This document shows positions 60,058 through 64,000 of a DNA stretch of 64,000 nt, one piece after another. The position numbers and the translations under genes are program-made. The DNA comes from Arthrobacter sp. 31Y (GTDB taxonomy: Bacteria; Actinomycetota; Actinomycetes; Actinomycetales; Micrococcaceae), in the NCBI RefSeq assembly GCF_000526335.1, contig NZ_JAFW01000001.1, positions 3,534,001 to 3,598,000 of the forward strand, read 5' to 3'. Every line of letters starts with the position of its first letter. Positions within the stretch are counted from its first letter, which is position 1. A model generated the notes under the pieces. The model worked only from the letters and a program-made list of their open reading frames with translations. It searched no databases and was not told the origin of the DNA.

Positions 60058-61345
60058 AGCCATCCCGCCCAGGCCGGGCCGGGCGCCCGCCAGCGCCCGC
60101 ACGGCACCGGTGAACACGGGCCCGCGGCACATTGTCATGGACGAGCTCTCCCGCGGAGTGGTGGACAAACTTGATCCAGCATCGGCCGCGTTTATTAACA
60201 CCAGCGGCCTGGCCAAGGCCTCGCCCATGGGGATGGGTCTGTATCGGATTGAACCTGTAGGCAAGGTGGGCTCGGTGCGCACGGCCTCGGTACAGCTCGA
60301 AGTCCGGCCCAAGGACCGTCTGGGTCTCAGCCGGCTCCTCTTCCTGCTCAGCTATGCCGGCGAGCAGGGCTTCCGCGAGCACTCGGTGGAGGCCGTGGAG
60401 CACCCGGATCTGTGGAGCGCGCTGGCCGAATCACTCGCTCAGTTGGCAGACAAAGCCCTGAGCCGTGGTGTCTTGCAGGGCTACCTGACCGTGGAAGAAT
60501 CCCTGCGGACCGTCAAGGGGCGCATTCGGATCTCGGACCAGATTTCCCGACGCCCGGGGATGATGGTGCCGCTGGAAGTCTCCTACGACGAATTCACGGA
60601 GGACATCGCTGAGAACCGCATCCTCCGGGCTGCCTTGGAGCGGATGGGCCAGGTTCCCGGCGTCCGGCCGGATGTCCTGAGCCGCTTGCGGCAGCTCAAG
60701 GGAAAGCTCGACGCCGTCACACGGCTTCAGTCCGGGGCGCCCCTGCCGCCGTGGCGCGCCAGCCGGATGAACCTCAGGTACCACCCGGTGTTGCGTCTGG
60801 CCGAGGTGATCCTCCGCAACGCCTCCGCCGAGGCCGACGAGGGTAAGCAGCAAACCGCATCTTTCGTGGTGGACATGGGCCAGGTGTTCGAGGAATTCGT
60901 GGGGACAGCGCTGCGCAGCGCCATGAGTGCCCATCCGGGGGAGATGCGCCTCCAGTACGGGGCGCTCCTTAATGAGGCCGTCCGGGACTCGGACCGCATC
61001 ACTGTTCGTCCGGATGCCGTGCATTTCCTTGGTGGGCGGCCCGTGGTGGTCTATGACTCCAAGTACCAAGCAGCCTCCGACGCCGGTGCCTCCTTGAGCG
61101 CCGACCATTACCAGCTGCTGGCGTACTGCACAGCGCTCAGGGTGCCCACCGCCTGGCTCGTCTACGCGGGTCCGGGGGAGATAAAGCTGCGGCGCATCCT
61201 CAACACGGACATCGACATTGTGGAGTACCCGCTGGACCTGTCCTTGCCGCCGTCGGAAATCCTTGCCGCAGTGGCTGACCTCGCCGAACAATCATGGGGC
61301 GAAGTAGTACGCCAGGCTGTGGCGGGTCGCCCGACGTCGGACTAG
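60044..61345 (+). CDS. McrC-family nuclease subunit
   Basis: 433 residues from a TTG at 60044 that overlaps mcrB; GTG 60110 is an alternative start. N-terminal domain with LEVRPKDRLGLSRLLFLLSYA that stimulates the McrB motor; a middle segment TVKGRIRISDQISRR; and a PD-(D/E)XK nuclease core RPDAVHF...VVVYDSKYQ around residues 322-345, where the family usually has DTKYK or DAKY. All three catalytic positions appear intact. Functions only as a complex with the McrB protein. Confidence 0.88.
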   Translation: MQPAKAIPPRPGRAPASARTAPVNTGPRHIVMDELSRGVVDKLDPASAAFINTSGLAKASPMGMGLYRIEPVGKVGSVRTASVQLEVRPKDRLGLSRLLFLLSYAGEQGFREHSVEAVEHPDLWSALAESLAQLADKALSRGVLQGYLTVEESLRTVKGRIRISDQISRRPGMMVPLEVSYDEFTEDIAENRILRAALERMGQVPGVRPDVLSRLRQLKGKLDAVTRLQSGAPLPPWRASRMNLRYHPVLRLAEVILRNASAEADEGKQQTASFVVDMGQVFEEFVGTALRSAMSAHPGEMRLQYGALLNEAVRDSDRITVRPDAVHFLGGRPVVVYDSKYQAASDAGASLSADHYQLLAYCTALRVPTAWLVYAGPGEIKLRRILNTDIDIVEYPLDLSLPPSEILAAVADLAEQSWGEVVRQAVAGRPTSD

Positions 61346-61378
61346 CCTGATAGGTAAATCTTCACTGGAGGGGGCACT

Positions 61379-61624
61379 ATGGGCCGCAAGAAATCCTGGC
61401 GCGATATGACCACAGGCCAACGGATCATGCTGTTGGTCAGTGGAGCGGTGAACCTTGCCTTACTGGTGGCTGCGCAACGAAGCATCGGCCAGACACCTGA
61501 CGATCACATCAGGGGCAAGAAAGCAGTCTGGCGTGCTGTTTCCTTCATCAACTTCTTCGGGCCGGTCAGCTACTTCCTGTTCGGCCGTCGTCGGGACGCG
61601 GACATGGGCGCAACTAAACGCTGA
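61379..61624 (+). CDS. Small PLDc_N-type membrane protein
   Basis: 81 residues with GGAGGGGG just before the ATG. Two membrane helices (MLLVSGAVNLALLVAA and VSFINFFGPVSYFLFG) joined by a charged loop, matching the phospholipase-D-nuclease N-terminal (PLDc_N) domain found alone in many actinobacteria. Function unknown. It converges on the sensor kinase with 3 bases between stops. Confidence 0.82.
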   Translation: MGRKKSWRDMTTGQRIMLLVSGAVNLALLVAAQRSIGQTPDDHIRGKKAVWRAVSFINFFGPVSYFLFGRRRDADMGATKR

Positions 61625-61627
61625 TGT

Positions 61628-63298
61628 TCACGAGGGCATCTTCACCGTGAACGTGCTGCCCCGGCCTGGTTCGCTTTCCAACGTGATGGTTCCGCCATGC
61701 GCTTCAACAATTGCTTTGCTGATGGGTAGCCCAAGCCCGACGCCGGGAATAGCGCTTTTGCGTACGCCGCCAGCGCGGAAGAACTTTGTGAAAGCCTCGC
61801 CCTGTTCTTCCTCGTTCATTCCCATACCGGTATCGGTGACCCGGCAGAAAACGAAGTCCTGGTCCTCCCAGGCTGCTACTTCCACGTCCCCGCCGTCGGG
61901 GGAGTACTTGATCGCGTTGGACACCAGGTTGTCCAGCACCTGCGCAATTCGTGATGAGTCGAGATGGGCTTCCAGGGCGTCGGGAAGATTCACGGAGAGC
62001 CGGATGCCGGCCTTGGCCGCGCGCGGCTCTGCAGAGTTGACGCTGCCGCGCACTAGCTCGGCAACGTCCACGGCATGCGGCTGGATGACGATCTGGCCTG
62101 AGCGCACGGCCAGCAGGTCAGAGACGAGGGTCAGGAGCCGCTCCGCGTTGCGCCTGACGATGTCCAGCTGTTTATGCGCCTTGGCGTCGAAGGCGTTCGG
62201 ATCATCCAGGATCAGCTCGACGTAGCCAAGGATGGACGTCAGCGGGGTACGGAATTCGTGGGAAACGTTGGCAACAAAGTCGTCTTTGGCAGCAAGCGCG
62301 TTCACCAAGTCAGTGACGTCACTGAAGACCACCACTGAGCCGGCGAACTTCCCGGCGTCGTCCACCATGGGGCGTGCGCTCGCGGTGAAGGCCCGTTGAT
62401 CGCTTCCTGAGCCCAACCACACCAGTTGGTCGGTGAACCTTTCGCCCAGTACTGCACGACGCACCGGCCTGCGGTCCGCCACCAGAGGTGTGGTCCTGTC
62501 GGTGTCGAAGATCAGCAACTGGGATTCATTGGGGTCCTGGTTGTCCGGGGGAGTTGCCAGGGTATGTGTTTGGCGTTGGCGGCGGTTCATGAGGATGTCA
62601 TGGCCCTCGCCATCAACAGCAACCACGCCCAGGGGAAGGGCTTCCATGACGGTGTTGAGGAGCCGTTCCTGCTTGGTGCTGACGCTCAGTGCTTCCTTGA
62701 GTGCCTCGTCCTTCTGCTCCAAGGCACGCTGCTGGCGCACCATGCTCAAGGTCAGCACACTGACGGAAACGCCGATGCCCAGCATGAGGATGGGGAAGAG
62801 GAGGGGCTTGGTGAAGTCTTGTTCGCTGAGTGTTCCCCTCACGAACAGGGGAACCCAGACGATCCCCAACGGTCCCAGGAAGGACATGGCAATGGCCAGC
62901 TTCGGGTACAACCCTGAAGCACAGAGCCAGATGACCGGCAGCACCACCAGGACGCTGAGGCCGGTGATGGACTCCACTGCACCTTCACGGGCGAAACCGA
63001 TGGAGACCATGTCCAGTATGGGGATGATGAGGAAGGTGGCGAAGGGGAGTCGGTGCCACGGCACCATGATGCACAGTGCCAGGAGGAAAGCCTGGCTCAG
63101 CAGGAAAATGAGGAACAGCGGATTCTCAAGGGTGGCGGGGAAATACAGCCAGACCAGGATGGCCGAAATGCAGACACACACAGATAACGGCAATTGGCTG
63201 AGGACAACGCGCATACGCAGGGTATGTTCGTGGAAAGAGCGCCTAAAAACCAACAATTGCTTCTTTTCGGCAATGTCCCACGTTGAAGGCTGGGTCAT
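61628..63298 (-). CDS. Membrane sensor histidine kinase with PAS domain
   Basis: 556 residues. Six to seven N-terminal membrane helices (about 25-200), short coiled coil, PAS-like domain (about 215-335: VMEALPLGVVAVDGEGHDIL, then DDAGKFAGSVVVFSDVTDL), HisKA with phospho-acceptor His347 in VSHEFRTPL, and HATPase with N box LDNLVSNAIKYSPDGG, G1 DTGMGM and G2 GVGLGL. All catalytic boxes are intact. It is divergent from an OmpR-type regulator 99 bases away, its probable partner. The signal is unknown, but a multi-helix sensor with little extracytoplasmic loop suggests a membrane or redox cue. Confidence 0.92.
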   Translation of the reverse strand: MTQPSTWDIAEKKQLLVFRRSFHEHTLRMRVVLSQLPLSVCVCISAILVWLYFPATLENPLFLIFLLSQAFLLALCIMVPWHRLPFATFLIIPILDMVSIGFAREGAVESITGLSVLVVLPVIWLCASGLYPKLAIAMSFLGPLGIVWVPLFVRGTLSEQDFTKPLLFPILMLGIGVSVSVLTLSMVRQQRALEQKDEALKEALSVSTKQERLLNTVMEALPLGVVAVDGEGHDILMNRRQRQTHTLATPPDNQDPNESQLLIFDTDRTTPLVADRRPVRRAVLGERFTDQLVWLGSGSDQRAFTASARPMVDDAGKFAGSVVVFSDVTDLVNALAAKDDFVANVSHEFRTPLTSILGYVELILDDPNAFDAKAHKQLDIVRRNAERLLTLVSDLLAVRSGQIVIQPHAVDVAELVRGSVNSAEPRAAKAGIRLSVNLPDALEAHLDSSRIAQVLDNLVSNAIKYSPDGGDVEVAAWEDQDFVFCRVTDTGMGMNEEEQGEAFTKFFRAGGVRKSAIPGVGLGLPISKAIVEAHGGTITLESEPGRGSTFTVKMPS

Positions 63299-63397
63299 GG
63301 CACATCCAGCAAAGATGCGGAAGAAAGTCGGTTCATGAGATCAGCCTAACCATAATGGATATACTTCTGAGGTTATCGAAGGGGCTGAGGGGCAGCG

Positions 63398-64000
63398 ATG
63401 AGTGAAGCACGTGTGGGGCTGGTCATTGAAGATGACCAGGATATCCGCGAATTGGTACGCGTAGTTCTATCCCAGGCGGGATTTGATGTGCATGTAGCGT
63501 CCACCGGATCCGCAGGTGTGACGTCGGCCCGTGAGCTGAATCCGGACGTTATTACTTTGGATCTGGGCCTTCCCGATATCGATGGTTTTGAGGTTGCACG
63601 CCAGATCCGGAAATCCTCGGATGCCTACATCATCATGTTGACGGCCCGCGCTGAAGAGCTGGACACCCTTATGGGCCTGGAGGCCGGCGGCGATGATTAC
63701 CTCACCAAGCCTTTCCGTCCCCGGGAATTGCGCGCCCGTGTTGAAGCGATGATGCGGCGGCCGCGGGCGTCGTCGGAGTCCAGGAGCGTGGCTGAAGAAG
63801 TTGACCCCGAGGTCAGCCACAACGGTCTGGCCGTTTCTGCCGGTTCCCGCACCGCGGTCCTGAACGGCACCGAGCTCAAGCTCACCCGGACGGAGTTCGA
63901 TCTCCTGCTCGCGCTGTTGGAGACCGGTCGGATTGTGCGGACCAAGGCAGATCTCGCGCGTCGCCTCCGCAACGAACCGTACGACGTCGGCAGTTACGTC
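63398..64000 (+). CDS. OmpR-family response regulator (5' part)
   Basis: First 201 codons, cut by the window end. GAGGGG stands before the ATG. Receiver domain with acidic pocket IEDDQD, phospho-acceptor Asp55 in LDLGLPD, Thr in MLTAR and Lys in LTKPF; then a linker and the start of the winged-helix domain (LNGTELKLTRTEFDLLLALL). Divergent from the sensor kinase, so they form a two-component system. In the 99-base gap, TATACT at 63360-63365 could be the -10 box. Confidence 0.93.
   Translation, partial: MSEARVGLVIEDDQDIRELVRVVLSQAGFDVHVASTGSAGVTSARELNPDVITLDLGLPDIDGFEVARQIRKSSDAYIIMLTARAEELDTLMGLEAGGDDYLTKPFRPRELRARVEAMMRRPRASSESRSVAEEVDPEVSHNGLAVSAGSRTAVLNGTELKLTRTEFDLLLALLETGRIVRTKADLARRLRNEPYDVGSYV

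Noticed and set aside
58663..60312. 549-codon open frame on the minus strand
   Set aside because: Antisense to the McrB motor, whose AAA+ motifs are unmistakable on the plus strand.
1..64000. CRISPR array, tRNA, rRNA, insertion sequence or prophage
   Set aside because: No regularly spaced repeats, tRNA-like cloverleaf, rRNA stretch, transposase or integrase was recognised.

Overview
The window is high-GC DNA from an actinobacterium. Gene content and protein style (succinyl-CoA synthetase, MHS and DHA2 transporters, VIT/ferritin fusion, GTG and TTG starts with strong AGGAG sites) point to Micrococcaceae, most likely Arthrobacter or Paenarthrobacter. No rRNA, tRNA, CRISPR array, transposase or phage gene was recognised. 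Genes are densely packed and most intergenic gaps carry a hairpin terminator or an operator-like palindrome. Both ends are cut: the window starts inside sucC and ends inside an OmpR-family response regulator.

Left third (1-22.9 kb): sucC-sucD; a large secreted PIG-L deacetylase with carbohydrate-binding and FG-GAP repeats; a class I amidotransferase-like peptidase; a LOG-family protein; two tandem matrixin-type zinc metalloproteases; an iron/manganese exporter with an N-terminal ferritin-like domain; and a dispersed nitrogen/guanidino-compound module (SSS symporter, XRE-cupin regulator, APC permease, agmatinase-family ureohydrolase overlapping a ThDP-dependent enzyme). An MHS transporter and a metallo-beta-lactamase-fold hydrolase lie opposite a LysR regulator.

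Middle (22.9-36.3 kb): a MarR/DHA2 efflux pair whose pump has an unusual coiled-coil tail; a heterodimeric ABC exporter with one degenerate ATP site followed by a thioesterase; cutC; and a two-gene unit of a GH123-like DUF6067 protein and a DUF5107/TPR protein.

Right third (36.3-57.7 kb) is the centrepiece, a type II arabinogalactan (beta-1,3/1,6-galactan) utilisation locus. It encodes a 1430-residue secreted enzyme joining a GH30 (endo-1,6-galactanase-like) and a GH43 (exo-1,3-galactanase-like) catalytic domain. It also has two ABC sugar importers without ATPases, two near-identical-HTH LacI regulators, an intracellular GH35 beta-galactosidase, galM and galE. Three promoters carry pairs of the same palindrome (consensus ATGTTTACGTAAACAT), so one LacI regulon can be drawn directly from the sequence. 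Interleaved with these genes are the parts of a WxL-type cell-surface complex: two WxL-like secreted proteins, one WxL-interacting protein (DUF916 type) with a C-terminal membrane anchor, and a tiny LPATG sortase substrate. WxL systems are known mainly from Firmicutes. Their placement inside a LacI-controlled galactan operon here suggests a surface scaffold for capturing plant arabinogalactan, which I consider the most novel signal in the window.

The right edge holds a DUF1349 protein, a two-gene McrBC restriction system with an EVE-like reader segment, a small PLDc_N-type membrane protein, and a divergent sensor kinase/response regulator pair.
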